A stretch of DNA of 51,282 nt from Gemmatimonadota bacterium (GCA_009838975.1 VXQO01000011.1:1-51282), one strand, 5' to 3'. Positions 16,656-26,667 are shown, numbered from the stretch's first letter. Translations and numbers: made by a program. Notes: generated from the letters alone by a model not told the origin.

Positions 16656-19016
16656 ATGACGCTTGTTGGCTCGCGGATATCCGCGCTGTCCGTACAACGG
16701 CTCGCCTCGCTTGCGCTGATTCCCATGCATAGAGTCTCTTCCACGGCGGTTCATCCGAGTGTCGACGGAATCCGTTGGCACCTGCTCGCGCTCGTCTTGT
16801 CTTTTGCGGTCGCTCCCGCGCTCGACATTCACCAGCTCTCCGCGCAGGAGGCGGAGCAAGTGCATGTGTTCGAGGGCAATGTCCGCGACGCGGGTACCGG
16901 TGAACCGCTGGCGGGTGCACACGTATCGGTGGTCGGAAGGGAGACCTGGGCGGTCACCCGCGGGGACGGGAGCTTCCACCTGACCGGGTTGGCCGCGGGT
17001 GCCTACATCCTTCGAGCCGACCGCCTGGGATACCGGGGCGCCACCGCGGTAGTAACCGTGGGGACCGAGCGCGCGCGCCGGGCGGTGGCGGAGTCGGCAG
17101 AGGTCGTGATCGAGTTGGCACCGTCTCCCATCGCGCTGGAGGACCTGGTGGTGACGGCCACGATCACCGAGCGAGCCGCGGCCGAGGCGCTCCGGCCGGT
17201 CAGCGTCATGACGGGCGACGTCCTGCAACGCCAGATGACGGCGACCGTCGCGGGGACACTGGCGTCGATGCCCGGGATGGCCGCTACCAGGATGGGTCCA
17301 TCGGTTGCGCAACCGGTGATCCGGGGACTGAGCGGGGATCGCGTACTGATGCTCGAGGACGGGATTGCGGTTGGGGATGCCTCCAACCAGGGCGCGGATC
17401 ACACCACCGCGCTCGATCCGTCGTCGGCGCGGCGGATCGAGGTTGTGCGGGGTCCGGGTGCGCTGCTCTACGGGGGCAACGCGCTGGGCGGAGTCATCAA
17501 CGTCATCCGCGACGAGATTCCGTCTGCCGCGCCGCACCACCTGACGGGCGCGGCGACTCTGCAGACACAGACCGCGACTGGCTCGCTGGCCGGCAGCGCG
17601 ACGGCCGTGTTCGCCCTCGCGGAGCGCGTGCCGCTGCGTGTGGAGGTGGCCGCGCGGACGGCGGGAGATCTGAAGACACCGATCGGAACACTTCTCAACA
17701 CCGACGGAGAACTGTGGAGCGGGGGTGCGGGGACGGCCTACGTGGGCGATTGGGGTCGCGTGGGGGCGTCCTTCCGCGGCTACCGCAACTACTACGGCAT
17801 CCCGGGCGGTTTCGTGGGTGGGCACGAGGAGGGGGTGCGGATCGAAATGGAGCGCGTGTCATCCAGGAGCCGGACCGTGATCGATGACCCGGTCGGGCCC
17901 TTCCACAACCTCCGCTTCGACGCGACTCACTCCTGGTACACTCACCGTGAGATCGAAGCATCGGGCATTCTGGGCACGCTTTTCGAGCAACAGAGCGCGA
18001 GCGCGGACGTCCTGGGTCGGCATCGGAGGTGGGGACCGTTTACGGCGGGCGCGATGGGCGGCCGTGCATCGTGGGAGGATTTCGGATACGGGGGATCCCT
18101 GCACACGCCGGACACGCGTCGGCTCAAGGCGGCCCTGTACCTGCTCGAAGAGGTCGATCTGGGCTCCTTCCAGATCGAGTCGGGGCTGCGCTACGACTGG
18201 ACTCTGATCGATCCGGGGGAAGAGCGGGTTTCGGACATCGGTGAGATTCATGAACGCGGATTCCCCTCCTTTTCGGCGTCGTTGGGTGTCCTGTACAAGT
18301 CCGCCTCGGGGCTGGTGCTCGGTGCCAGCCTTGTCCGCGCGTTTCGCACGCCCGACGTCACCGAACTCTATTCGGAGGGGCCGCATCTGGCGGCCTACGT
18401 GTTCGAAGTCGGAAACCCGTCTCTGGAGGGCGAGGTCGGGAGGGGGCTCGACGTCTTCCTCCGCTTCGAGTCCGACCGGCTGAGGGCCGAGGTGACCGGC
18501 TTCCACAACGACATCAGGAACCACATCTACGGGGAGGATACGGGCCGCCTGAGCCGCGTGCTCCTCCCCATCTATCAGTTCCGGGGCAGCGACGCCGTGT
18601 TCAGCGGCTTCGAAGCCGGTGTGGACGTGGACGCCGGGCGGGGGCTGGCGCTGGAGGGAGTGGCCTCAATGGTGAACGGCAGTCTCAAGGGGACCGATCA
18701 GCCCTTGCCTCTCGTTCCTCCGCTCAAGGGACACTTTGCCGTGAAGTACGAGAGGCCGTCGTGGTATGTCCGGGCGGAGGCCGAGATGGCCGACCAGCAG
18801 GACAGGGTTGGCGAATTCGAGACGGCGACTGCCGGGTACACCGTCTTCAACGCCGCGGCAGGCGTGCGGATTACCTTCGGCGGGCGTCTGAACGTGCTGA
18901 CCGTGAACCTCGTCAACGCCGCGAATGCCGAGTACCGCAACCACCTGTCGCGGGTTAAGGAGATCATGCCGGAGGCCGGGCGGAGTCTGAACGTCATGTA
19001 CCGGGTGGTGTTCTAG
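16656..19016 (+). CDS. TonB-dependent outer-membrane receptor
   Basis: A 786-aa protein. After an N-terminal region with a hydrophobic stretch (LLALVLSFAVAPAL) comes a carboxypeptidase-regulatory-like beta-sandwich (GNVRDAGTGEPLAGAHVSVVG), then the plug domain (VIRGLSGDRVLMLEDG, RIEVVRGPGALLYGGNALGG) and a 22-strand-type barrel ending in an aromatic VMYRVVF. It is of the siderophore/metal/vitamin receptor type and not SusC. Substrate unknown; there are several His residues in extracellular-type loops but no diagnostic motif. ATG 16656 has AGGAG 9 nt upstream. Double dyad site 3 precedes it. It converges with the orphan binding-protein gene, with a 10-bp gap. Confidence 0.9.
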   Translation: MTLVGSRISALSVQRLASLALIPMHRVSSTAVHPSVDGIRWHLLALVLSFAVAPALDIHQLSAQEAEQVHVFEGNVRDAGTGEPLAGAHVSVVGRETWAVTRGDGSFHLTGLAAGAYILRADRLGYRGATAVVTVGTERARRAVAESAEVVIELAPSPIALEDLVVTATITERAAAEALRPVSVMTGDVLQRQMTATVAGTLASMPGMAATRMGPSVAQPVIRGLSGDRVLMLEDGIAVGDASNQGADHTTALDPSSARRIEVVRGPGALLYGGNALGGVINVIRDEIPSAAPHHLTGAATLQTQTATGSLAGSATAVFALAERVPLRVEVAARTAGDLKTPIGTLLNTDGELWSGGAGTAYVGDWGRVGASFRGYRNYYGIPGGFVGGHEEGVRIEMERVSSRSRTVIDDPVGPFHNLRFDATHSWYTHREIEASGILGTLFEQQSASADVLGRHRRWGPFTAGAMGGRASWEDFGYGGSLHTPDTRRLKAALYLLEEVDLGSFQIESGLRYDWTLIDPGEERVSDIGEIHERGFPSFSASLGVLYKSASGLVLGASLVRAFRTPDVTELYSEGPHLAAYVFEVGNPSLEGEVGRGLDVFLRFESDRLRAEVTGFHNDIRNHIYGEDTGRLSRVLLPIYQFRGSDAVFSGFEAGVDVDAGRGLALEGVASMVNGSLKGTDQPLPLVPPLKGHFAVKYERPSWYVRAEAEMADQQDRVGEFETATAGYTVFNAAAGVRITFGGRLNVLTVNLVNAANAEYRNHLSRVKEIMPEAGRSLNVMYRVVF

Positions 19017-19026
19017 TGTGCGCTTG

Positions 19027-20118
19027 CTAGCGTGCCAGCCAGGCGCTGAAGCGCTCGTTCAATTCGTCCTGGTTGTCGACCCAGAATGCCCAGTCGTACC
19101 GAAGCGCGCGATCCATGTTGCCCGCGCTGGCCGGCATGTGGGGCGCCATGTCGACCCCCGCGACTACATGGGTCGTCACCAGCGGCATGCCTGATCTGCG
19201 CGCCGGGGAATAGGAGATGCGGCGGCCGATTCGCGCCAGGGACTCGGCGCTGGTGCTGAAGGCCACGTATTCCAGAGCCTCTTCCAGCCTCGGAGTACCC
19301 GCGACGATCCCGATCTGACCCACGTCCAGCAACTGTCCGTCCCACACGATCACGAACGGTTGGTTTTCCAGGATCTGGGCATTGAAGATGCGACCGTTGT
19401 ACGCCGTGCTCATGACCACTTCCCTGTCGGCCAGCATCTGCGGTGGCTGGGCGCCCGCCTCCCACCAGACCACCTCGTCCTTGATCGTTGCGAGCCTGGC
19501 AAAGGCCCGGTCCAGGCCCGCCGGCGTTTCCAGCGTGCTGTACACCTCGTCAAGCGGCACGCCATCGGCGATCAGTGCGAACTCCAGGTTCACCTGCGGT
19601 ACGCGCCGCATCCCGCGGCGGCCCGGGAACTTCTGCAGATCGAAGAAATCGGCCATGGTGGTGGGCTTTTCGTCCGGGAAGTTCTCGTCGTTGTACGCGT
19701 AGACGGTCGACCAGTACAGATTGCCCACACCGCACTCGGTGTGGCTTTCGGCCACGAAGTCGTCGGCCGCGGGAGTGCCGTCGGGTCCGGCCGGCAGATC
19801 GCCGATGTCTATCGGCGCGAGCAGTCCCTCGTCGCAACCGCGCACGGCGTCGGCCATCTCCAGGTCGACCACATCCCAATGGATGTTGCCGATGTCCACC
19901 TGCGCCCGTATCTGGGCCAGACCGCCGTTGTAGGCCTCCAGGCTGATGGGGATGCCGGTCGCCTCGGTGAATGGAATGTTGGCGCCTTCGTTGACGGCGC
20001 GGGCGTAGGATCCGCCCCAGGACACGACGGTGATCGACTGCCCGGCGACGGGGAGGAACGGGACGCTGGACAGGAGCGCACCAAAGCCCAGGGCGGTCAC
20101 CACCGGCAAGCGTCTCAC
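19027..20118 (-). CDS. ABC-type extracellular solute-binding protein (PotD/AfuA-like), orphan
   Basis: About 363 aa. The signal peptide RRLPVVTALGFGALLSSVPFLPVAGQ is followed by ITVVSWGGSY, typical of spermidine/putrescine or iron-type family 1 binding proteins, and later by DVVDLEMAD, GNLYWSTVYAYN, DFFDLQKFPGRR and VIVWDGQLLD. No ATPase or permease gene is nearby. Start: the frame is open to 20301 but that stretch translates the double dyad at 20200-20240. GTG 20118, with GGGAG 7 nt upstream, places the signal peptide at the N-terminus. Site 4 then lies 81 bp upstream. Confidence 0.85.
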   Translation of the reverse strand: MRRLPVVTALGFGALLSSVPFLPVAGQSITVVSWGGSYARAVNEGANIPFTEATGIPISLEAYNGGLAQIRAQVDIGNIHWDVVDLEMADAVRGCDEGLLAPIDIGDLPAGPDGTPAADDFVAESHTECGVGNLYWSTVYAYNDENFPDEKPTTMADFFDLQKFPGRRGMRRVPQVNLEFALIADGVPLDEVYSTLETPAGLDRAFARLATIKDEVVWWEAGAQPPQMLADREVVMSTAYNGRIFNAQILENQPFVIVWDGQLLDVGQIGIVAGTPRLEEALEYVAFSTSAESLARIGRRISYSPARRSGMPLVTTHVVAGVDMAPHMPASAGNMDRALRYDWAFWVDNQDELNERFSAWLAR

Positions 20119-20199
20119 GACTATGCTCCCATACCGTCTCTGTTCAGCATTGTGGCGATAAACCCCCCGCCGCGCGCGCGTCGAGCCGCAGATTCGTGA

Positions 20200-20240
20200 A
20201 TGTAAATCAAACATTACATTATGTAAATCAGACATTACAT
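20200..20240. promoter_or_regulatory. Double 20-bp dyad, site 4 (best copy)
   Basis: Dyad A (20200-20219) and dyad B (20221-20240) both read ATGTAA-N8-TTACAT and differ from each other at a single base in the spacer. One base separates them. The site lies between the end of the unknown exported protein gene and GTG 20118 of the binding-protein gene, 81 bp from the latter. This is the copy that best defines the motif. Confidence 0.8.
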
Positions 20241-20276
20241 CATCTTGGTCCGGATTGTGGCGCGCGATGCCCGACT

Positions 20277-21314
20277 TCAGCCCGGTTGACCGGTGACCCA
20301 CGCGGTCCAGGCCTTGACATCCGTTCCATGGTCCTCGCCACTGATTGCTTTCAGAAAGTCCAGGGCCCGTTCTCGAGTGTATTCATGCTCGGCTCCGACG
20401 TGCGCCAGCAGCAGGTCGGGGGTCTCCCGCACCAGCTGGCGTGCGAACTCCGGGTCTACATCGGTCGCAACCAGGGCACTCAGCATACTTCGGAAAGCAA
20501 ACGGATTCGTTCCCCCGAAGATGGCCGACAAATGGGAGCGGGCCTGAGACCAATCGACAGGGTCCCGCTCAAATGTGGTCGGCCCATCCAGCATGGCCAT
20601 GGCCACCGAGCTGGCCGGCGCGAGTGGATCGATCAGGGAAGCAACCAGGGCGTGCCATGAAGTGTCATCGTCCAGGAAGTTGCCCTGAACGAGGGTTGCG
20701 ACCGATCGTGCTGCCCACGACGAATCCCTGGCGAGCACTTCGTGGGCCAGGTGGCGGTCTTCTTCGCCGTCTGCGGTGTGGACGAGCTCCCGAACGTGAT
20801 CGAACGTCTCCAGATCGGCGCCCATGCGTGCGGCAAGCTCCCGCGAATTCATTGAGACGCCATCGACGGTGAGATCGTCCCAGTTGAGCGTGCGCGCGAC
20901 GGCGGTCAGCGTACGCAGATCCTCTGCCGCGACCGTCTTCAGCTTCTGCCATGTATCGGGCAGACCAACCGTTTCGCTTCCTGTCTGGCGGTAGTGGACT
21001 CGCGTGCTGTCCTCCACGCCGACCACGACCGTGTACCAGTCGTCCGACCCGTCGGTCGAAAAGCGAAAGGCGCCCGCGTCGGCGAATCCGAGTTCGAACC
21101 TCATGACCGCGGCGCAGGCGTGGAAGGGACGGTCGGGAGCCAGTTCCCGAATGGTGTCGAAGAGTTCCTGCGCATCCCAATCCTTCAACCCGATAAACTC
21201 GACGGGGCCGTTGTGCCCGGCAATGACCTGACCGGCTCCCTGCGATGTCGTCAAGGCAAATGCCGCGACCACTCCGGCGACTGCACTCAGGACTTTCAGT
21301 CCGGCTTTCTTCAT
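20277..21314 (-). CDS. Exported protein of unknown function, alpha-helical C-terminal region
   Basis: A 345-aa protein with signal peptide KKAGLKVLSAVAGVVAAFALTTSQGAGQ. Residues about 35-110 may form a small alpha/beta domain (DAQELFDTIRELAPDRPFHACAA), with a single Cys. Residues about 170-340 are helix-rich with paired-helix periodicity (HLAHEVLARDSSWAARSVATLVQG, FRSMLSALVATDVDPEFARQLV), like HEAT-type repeats. I do not recognise the family. It precedes the orphan binding-protein gene on the same strand but the double dyad lies between them, so they are probably separately controlled. Confidence 0.65.
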   Translation of the reverse strand: MKKAGLKVLSAVAGVVAAFALTTSQGAGQVIAGHNGPVEFIGLKDWDAQELFDTIRELAPDRPFHACAAVMRFELGFADAGAFRFSTDGSDDWYTVVVGVEDSTRVHYRQTGSETVGLPDTWQKLKTVAAEDLRTLTAVARTLNWDDLTVDGVSMNSRELAARMGADLETFDHVRELVHTADGEEDRHLAHEVLARDSSWAARSVATLVQGNFLDDDTSWHALVASLIDPLAPASSVAMAMLDGPTTFERDPVDWSQARSHLSAIFGGTNPFAFRSMLSALVATDVDPEFARQLVRETPDLLLAHVGAEHEYTRERALDFLKAISGEDHGTDVKAWTAWVTGQPG

Positions 21315-21366
21315 TCGACGAATCCTCTGAATGATCCCTCGGCCCCAGATCGCGGCCCGGACAGTC

Positions 21367-24300
21367 TTACATACCTCCTGGCCTCCTTGCTCTTACCGGC
21401 GGATCCGGCTCTGCCAGAATCTCCACCGCCTCCGTCTCCAGCAGCCGCATCGCCTCGGCCACCGCGGCTTCGAGCTGCGGATCCCGCCCGGCGATCACAT
21501 CCGCCGGGATCTGCCTGACCTCGATGTCCGGCGCGACCCCCTCGTTCTCCACCTTCCATTCGCCGTTGAGGTCGAAGAACCCACCGCGCGGCGCGGTCAC
21601 CAGACCGCCGTCGATCAGCGGGGGCACGTCCCAGATGCCGACCAGGCCGCCCCACGTGCGCGTGCCTACGAGCGGACCGACCCCGCGCAGGCGGAACATG
21701 TACGGAAGCAGGTCGCCGCCCGATCCCGCGGCGTCGTTGATGATCATGACCTTCGGGCCCCAGATCCCGGCGGCCGGAAGACGGAAAGGCTCGCGGTCGC
21801 CGGCGGGGTTGTTGAAGTAGCCCATGAGCGGGCGGGCCATCAGGTCGACGATGTAGTCGGCCGCCGAGCCGCCGCCGTTGTAGCGCTCGTCCACGACCGC
21901 GCCCTCCCTGTCCTGCTGGGCGAAGTAGTAGCGGTTGAAGTAGGTGTAGCCGCCCTGCGCGGTGTTGGGCAGCCAGACGTAGGCGAGCCGGCCGCCGGAC
22001 ATCTCGTCGACCTTGCGGCGGTTGTCCTCGACCCACTCGCGCGACCGCAGCGGGCCCTCGTTGCCCACCGGGACGACCTGCACGACCCTCGACCCCTCGC
22101 CGTCCGCCGTCCCGCCCACCCGCAACGCCACCTGCCGCCCCACCGTGCCCTCGAACAGGCTGTACGGGTTGGTGGGCGCGCTCAGATCGACCCCGTCGAC
22201 GGCGATAATATAGTCGCCCTCCGCGACATCGATCCCGGGAGCGCTCAGCGGCGACTCGAGCCCCGGGTTCCAGTTCTCGCCGGTGTAGATGTGGGCGATC
22301 CGGTAGCGCCCCGCGTCCTCCTCCAGGTCCGCCCCCAGGAGTCCGACGGGCACGGTCTCGACGTCGGGGTTGTCGCCGCCGAAGACGTACGAGTGCCCGA
22401 TTGCGACCTCGCCCGCGAGCACGTCCAGGAGGTAGTTCATGTCGGAGCGGTGCGCGACGTGCTCGATCCAGGGCTCGTACATGTCGTGAACGGCGGGCCA
22501 GTCGGCGCCGTGGACGTTCTCGACATAGAGGAAGTCGCGCTGGTAGCGCCACGCCTCGCGGAAGAGCTGCCGCCACTCCTCGCGCGGGTCGACGCGCATG
22601 CGCACCGCCGTGTCGAGACGGCCCTCACCGACGCTCGGACTCCCGGAGGTGCCGACCACGCCCCACGAAGGGCCGCTCCGGTAGAGCAGCTTCTGCCCGT
22701 CCGCCGAGACGCTGAACTGCTGCACCGGCGTCAGGAACGGAGTCGCCTCGTCGTCGTCGAGCGAATAGCGGTAGAGCGTGCCCGCGCCGGGTCCCGTCAG
22801 AGCCGCCGTGGCCGACTCGCCGCCCGCGTCCGGGCCCGTGAAGAAGACGATCCCTTCGGGCCCCGCCGCGAGGGCCGAGTAGTTGCGTGCCGGGACGCCA
22901 GCCGCGAGGATGCGCTGCCCCATCCCCTCGAAGTCGATGCGGATGTCGTCCCCGCTCGTGTCGGCCGCGTCGCCGCCGCCCATGTCTCCGCCCTCATCCC
23001 CCTCATCCTCGTCCGCCGTATCCTCCGCCTCCTCTTCGTCGCTGACCGGCAGGAAGGGCGAGGGCTCGTCGGCCTGGAGCACGGCCAGGTAGAGCGCGCG
23101 GCGCACCGGACGCTCGTAGGAGGTCATGTCGAGCCAGCCGCTGCTCAGCGCGTAGTCGGTGCTGGCGAGGAAGTAGAGGTACTTGCCGCCCGCGTCCCAG
23201 GCGGGGGCGAGCGCGTCGGATAGGCCGTCGGTGAGCTGGCGCGTGGTGCCGTCGGCGAGCGAGTGGACCATGACGACGTGGAACTGGCTGTCGAGGCGCT
23301 TGGCGTAGGCCAGCCAGCGGGAGTCGGGGGACCACACGGGGTCGATCGTGCGCAGCGGGTGCGCGTACCGGTCGGTGTCGACGAGGGTGACGTCGCCGCT
23401 CGCGACCTCGACGCGCCAGAGGTTGAGGTCGGTGTCGGTGAAGGCGAGGTGCTCGGAGTCGGGGGACCAGGTGGGCGTGAAGAAGAAGGTCGGGTTGGGG
23501 ATGACGATTTCGCGGGGCTCGCCCAGGCCGTCCTGCGAGCCGATCATGAGCCGATACTCGCCCGACGCGTCCGAGAACCAGGAGACGTGGCGGCCGTCGG
23601 GGGACCACGCGGGGCTGCGGTCGGCGACGCCGGAGGTGCGGGTCAGGTTGCGCCAGTCGCCGTCCTCCGTGGGCACGGTGAAGATGTCGCCCCTGGCCTC
23701 GAAGAGGGCGCGCACGCCGGTGGGGGAGAGGGACGCGTTCTGGAGAGCGCCGCCGACGTCCTCCCAGTGGGCACGCAGCCACGGGAAGTCGCCGCGCACG
23801 GTGATGTCGACCTGCTCGGCCGCGCCGCTGGCCGGGTCGAGGAGGTGGATGTAGCCGCCCTGCTCGTAGACGACCGAGCCGCCGCCCGCGTCGAGGCCCT
23901 TGACGTCGAAGTCGGCGTGCCGGGTGACCTGCCGGACGGTGCGCGCACCGGTGTCGTAGGCCCATATGTTCGTGGCCCAGTCGCGGTCGGAGAGGAAGTA
24001 GACCTCGTCGCCGAGCCAAACGGGATCGAGGTCGTTGCTGTCCTCCCACGGGACCTCCTCGAGCGCCCAGTCGTCGGTGTCCACGATCCACACCGGGTTG
24101 ACCTGTCCGCCCCGGTAGCCCCGCCATTCGGCGTCGTTGAGCTGCCGCTGCTGGTAGGCGAAGCGCGACCCGTCGGCGGAGAAGTCGCCGGTCTTCCCGC
24201 GCGGGATCGGCATCTCCTCGGGGAGGCCGCCGTCGAGCCCGACCGTGAAGAACCGGGGGTACGCGATCGGCGCGCTGGTGCGTCCCGAGTTGAAGACGAC

Positions 24301-24687
24301 GCTGCCGCCGTCGTGGGTCCAGCCGACGACCTGATCCGCCCCGGGGTGCCACGTAAGGCGTTTGGGGTTCCCTCCTTCGGAGGGCAGGACGTAGACATCG
24401 ACATTGCCGTCGTACTGGGCGCTGAAGGCGATGTGCCGGCCGTCAGGGGAGAAGTGAGGGTCGGTCTCCTGGCCCTGGAAGGTGGTCAGGCGCATGGCCT
24501 CGCCGCCGGCCCGGTCCACGATCCACAGGTCGTTGGCGTACGCGAACGCGATGTGCGTCGCGCTGACCGTGGGCTGGCGCAGGAGGCGCGTGGACTCCTG
24601 GGCGCTGGCTGCGGGCGCGGTGAGGGCGAGCAAGGCGGTGGCGAGGGTGACTTGCGCGATCGGCGCGGATACGGTTCGTGTGGTCAC
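21367..24687 (-). CDS. Tricorn-like S41 peptidase with PD40 beta-propeller
   Basis: An 1106-aa protein with signal peptide (TLATALLALTAPAASAQ). Residues about 40-560 carry PD40/WD40-like blades (DPHFSPDGRHIAFSAQYDG, SPAWSPDGRHVSWFSD). An acidic linker (SDEEEAEDTADEDEGDEGG) follows at about 550-580, then a tricorn C1-like helical domain, a PDZ domain (PGIDVAEGDYIIAVDGVDL) and a C2 core. The probable nucleophile is Ser in NDAAGSGGD, and the late Glu lies in WKVENEGVAPDI. The tricorn Ser-His pair of C1 appears as GHSY here: His present, first Ser replaced by Gly. It is likely a periplasmic oligopeptidase releasing short peptides. It is last in the leftward SusC/SusD/CocE series. Confidence 0.88.
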   Translation of the reverse strand: MTTRTVSAPIAQVTLATALLALTAPAASAQESTRLLRQPTVSATHIAFAYANDLWIVDRAGGEAMRLTTFQGQETDPHFSPDGRHIAFSAQYDGNVDVYVLPSEGGNPKRLTWHPGADQVVGWTHDGGSVVFNSGRTSAPIAYPRFFTVGLDGGLPEEMPIPRGKTGDFSADGSRFAYQQRQLNDAEWRGYRGGQVNPVWIVDTDDWALEEVPWEDSNDLDPVWLGDEVYFLSDRDWATNIWAYDTGARTVRQVTRHADFDVKGLDAGGGSVVYEQGGYIHLLDPASGAAEQVDITVRGDFPWLRAHWEDVGGALQNASLSPTGVRALFEARGDIFTVPTEDGDWRNLTRTSGVADRSPAWSPDGRHVSWFSDASGEYRLMIGSQDGLGEPREIVIPNPTFFFTPTWSPDSEHLAFTDTDLNLWRVEVASGDVTLVDTDRYAHPLRTIDPVWSPDSRWLAYAKRLDSQFHVVMVHSLADGTTRQLTDGLSDALAPAWDAGGKYLYFLASTDYALSSGWLDMTSYERPVRRALYLAVLQADEPSPFLPVSDEEEAEDTADEDEGDEGGDMGGGDAADTSGDDIRIDFEGMGQRILAAGVPARNYSALAAGPEGIVFFTGPDAGGESATAALTGPGAGTLYRYSLDDDEATPFLTPVQQFSVSADGQKLLYRSGPSWGVVGTSGSPSVGEGRLDTAVRMRVDPREEWRQLFREAWRYQRDFLYVENVHGADWPAVHDMYEPWIEHVAHRSDMNYLLDVLAGEVAIGHSYVFGGDNPDVETVPVGLLGADLEEDAGRYRIAHIYTGENWNPGLESPLSAPGIDVAEGDYIIAVDGVDLSAPTNPYSLFEGTVGRQVALRVGGTADGEGSRVVQVVPVGNEGPLRSREWVEDNRRKVDEMSGGRLAYVWLPNTAQGGYTYFNRYYFAQQDREGAVVDERYNGGGSAADYIVDLMARPLMGYFNNPAGDREPFRLPAAGIWGPKVMIINDAAGSGGDLLPYMFRLRGVGPLVGTRTWGGLVGIWDVPPLIDGGLVTAPRGGFFDLNGEWKVENEGVAPDIEVRQIPADVIAGRDPQLEAAVAEAMRLLETEAVEILAEPDPPVRARRPGGM

Positions 24688-24837
24688 GGCTGGGACTCCC
24701 TTGAGCGCGACTGTCGTCCATGATGTACTGTCCCGCGAGTTGGACGCGAGCAGTTTACGATAGTCGCTTCCGGGGCTCAGCGCAGTGTGGCCTCACTCAT
24801 CCGCGCGGGAATGTCCCGTCGGCCATTCAAGTGCGGC

Positions 24838-26667
24838 CTACCGCTCCCTTCGGATCAACGGCAGCACGATGTGCGACGCCCTTTCACCCCCGTGGTACAC
24901 ACGCTGGGTTGCCACCACCGCCTCATCGGCGGTCACCATCGCCACATTGTCCGCGCCCGCGTTGAGATTGGGCAGATAGTACGGATACCAGCTCGAAGAG
25001 ATCTCGATGCCGATGCGGTGGCCTTCCTGGAAGAGGTTGCCGGTGCCGCGCCAGAACCGGAGGGTGTATTCGTAGACCTCGTCCGGCTCGATGGTGCTGA
25101 GCTGCGCGCTGTTGAAGCGGCCGTCGTTGTCGGGGTCGCGGTTGCGGGCGCGCATGACGGCCTCGGTGAGGAGGGCGGAGTAGCCGTCGGGGCCGATGTC
25201 GACGAGGCGGATGAACCAGTCGGTGTCGCGGGCGGAGGTGGAGGCGTAGAGCCTGGCTTCGATCGGGCCGGTGACCTCGACCGCTTCTTCGAGGGGGGGC
25301 GTGCGGAAGACGAGGACTTCGTCGCCGGCTGCCGAGGCGCGGGTGTCGAGGGCGCCGTCGATGTGGCCGTTCTTGTTGGGCCAGGTGTCGAAGGGGTCGC
25401 GTGTGGGGTTGAGCGGGTCGTAGACGTAGGTGTCGTGCCCTTCCGCGGCAGGGGCGTCGATGGTGAGGAGACCGTCGCCGGCGGAGGAGTTCGCTCCGGT
25501 GGTGCTGGTCAGGTAGTAGTTGGTCCACTCGGTCTGGGGCAGCGGCCAGTCGTCCTCGGCGTACCACCTGTTCTCTCCCATCACAAAGACGTGGACGGGC
25601 GGGTCGTTCTCGACACCGTTGTCTTCGCCCTTGAGGAAGTGGTCGAACCAGCGGACGACGTAGCCGTCGACGTCGATCACGGCGTCGGGGCCATAGTCGA
25701 TTCCGCCGGACGACTGCGTGTTGATGCCGTGCACCCAGGGGCCGATGATCAGGCTGGGGCGCCTTGCTTCGGCGGTGGCGCCGTACTGCTTCATCCCCTG
25801 GTAGTTCATAGGCGAGCCGGGGTAGTTGGCGTCGAACCAACCGGTGAATGACAGCGAGGGGACGGTGATGTTGGCGTACGATTCCGGCGTCTGATAGGCG
25901 ATGCCCTGCCACAGCGGTGCGGTCGAGAGGTTGCTGCGGTACCAGTCCTCGAACCAGGGGCCGGAACGCAGGCCGCGTGACGAGTTGATCTCGATGTACG
26001 GGGAGTGGGGTGGGTCCTGGCGGTTCTCCGACCAGCCCAGGTAGCCGCCGGCGCCTGCGATCTGCATGGTGCGTCCGGAGAGCATGGCCGCCCAATCGAG
26101 CATCCAGCCGCCCACGAGGACGCCGTTCTGGTAGGGCAGGTTCTCGAAGTGGTCGGGAGGCGCCACCTTCGGCGCGATCGCTGCGAGGTGAGGCGGGGCG
26201 GTGCTGGCCGTCCACCACTGCGTCCACCCCAGATACGATCCGCCGATCATGCCGACCCTGCAGGTACACCACGGCTGGGTCGCGATCCACTCCACGAGAT
26301 CGTACCCGTCGCTCTTGTGGAGCGCGTTGAAGGGTCGCCATTCGCCCTCCGAGTCAAAGCGCCCGCGTACGTCCGCCGCGACCACGACGTACCCGCGCTG
26401 CGCGAACCAGATGGCGGATTCGCGCGATCCGTTGTTGTCGTAGGGGGTGGAGGTGAGGATGGCGGGAAACGGACCGGACTCCCCCCGGGGGGTATACACG
26501 TCCACGGAAAGGCGCACCCCGTCCCGCATGGGCACGAGGACGCCCCGGGTCACGTCGACTTGATAGTCCGCTCCCGAGTAGTCGCCCGCGTCGGGCATCT
26601 GCGCGCCGATGTCGCACGATGCCGTGGCGGCGACGAGCAGGATCAGGGGGGCAAGTTTCCTGGTCAT
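24838..26667 (-). CDS. CocE/NonD-family serine hydrolase, lipoprotein (copy 1)
   Basis: A 609-aa protein with lipobox ATASC (Cys18). The alpha/beta-hydrolase domain has the nucleophile motif GGSYLGW, the Asp in SFTGWFDANYPG and the His in LIIGPWVHG. The C-terminal jelly-roll domain of the X-Pro dipeptidyl-peptidase type follows (EVTGPIEARLYAS to GIEISSSWYPYY). Known family members hydrolyse cocaine, glutaryl/cephalosporin amides or Xaa-Pro peptides; the substrate here is unknown. A close paralogue lies at 31347-33215 on the other side of SusC/SusD. It is 82 bp downstream of the SusD gene in the same direction. Confidence 0.9.
   Translation of the reverse strand: MTRKLAPLILLVAATASCDIGAQMPDAGDYSGADYQVDVTRGVLVPMRDGVRLSVDVYTPRGESGPFPAILTSTPYDNNGSRESAIWFAQRGYVVVAADVRGRFDSEGEWRPFNALHKSDGYDLVEWIATQPWCTCRVGMIGGSYLGWTQWWTASTAPPHLAAIAPKVAPPDHFENLPYQNGVLVGGWMLDWAAMLSGRTMQIAGAGGYLGWSENRQDPPHSPYIEINSSRGLRSGPWFEDWYRSNLSTAPLWQGIAYQTPESYANITVPSLSFTGWFDANYPGSPMNYQGMKQYGATAEARRPSLIIGPWVHGINTQSSGGIDYGPDAVIDVDGYVVRWFDHFLKGEDNGVENDPPVHVFVMGENRWYAEDDWPLPQTEWTNYYLTSTTGANSSAGDGLLTIDAPAAEGHDTYVYDPLNPTRDPFDTWPNKNGHIDGALDTRASAAGDEVLVFRTPPLEEAVEVTGPIEARLYASTSARDTDWFIRLVDIGPDGYSALLTEAVMRARNRDPDNDGRFNSAQLSTIEPDEVYEYTLRFWRGTGNLFQEGHRIGIEISSSWYPYYLPNLNAGADNVAMVTADEAVVATQRVYHGGERASHIVLPLIRRER

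Noticed and set aside
21331-24723. Long rightward frames (630 and 486 codons) opposite the tricorn-like peptidase
   Set aside because: Shadow frames caused by GC-rich third positions; composition is Val/Arg/Asp-rich without motifs.
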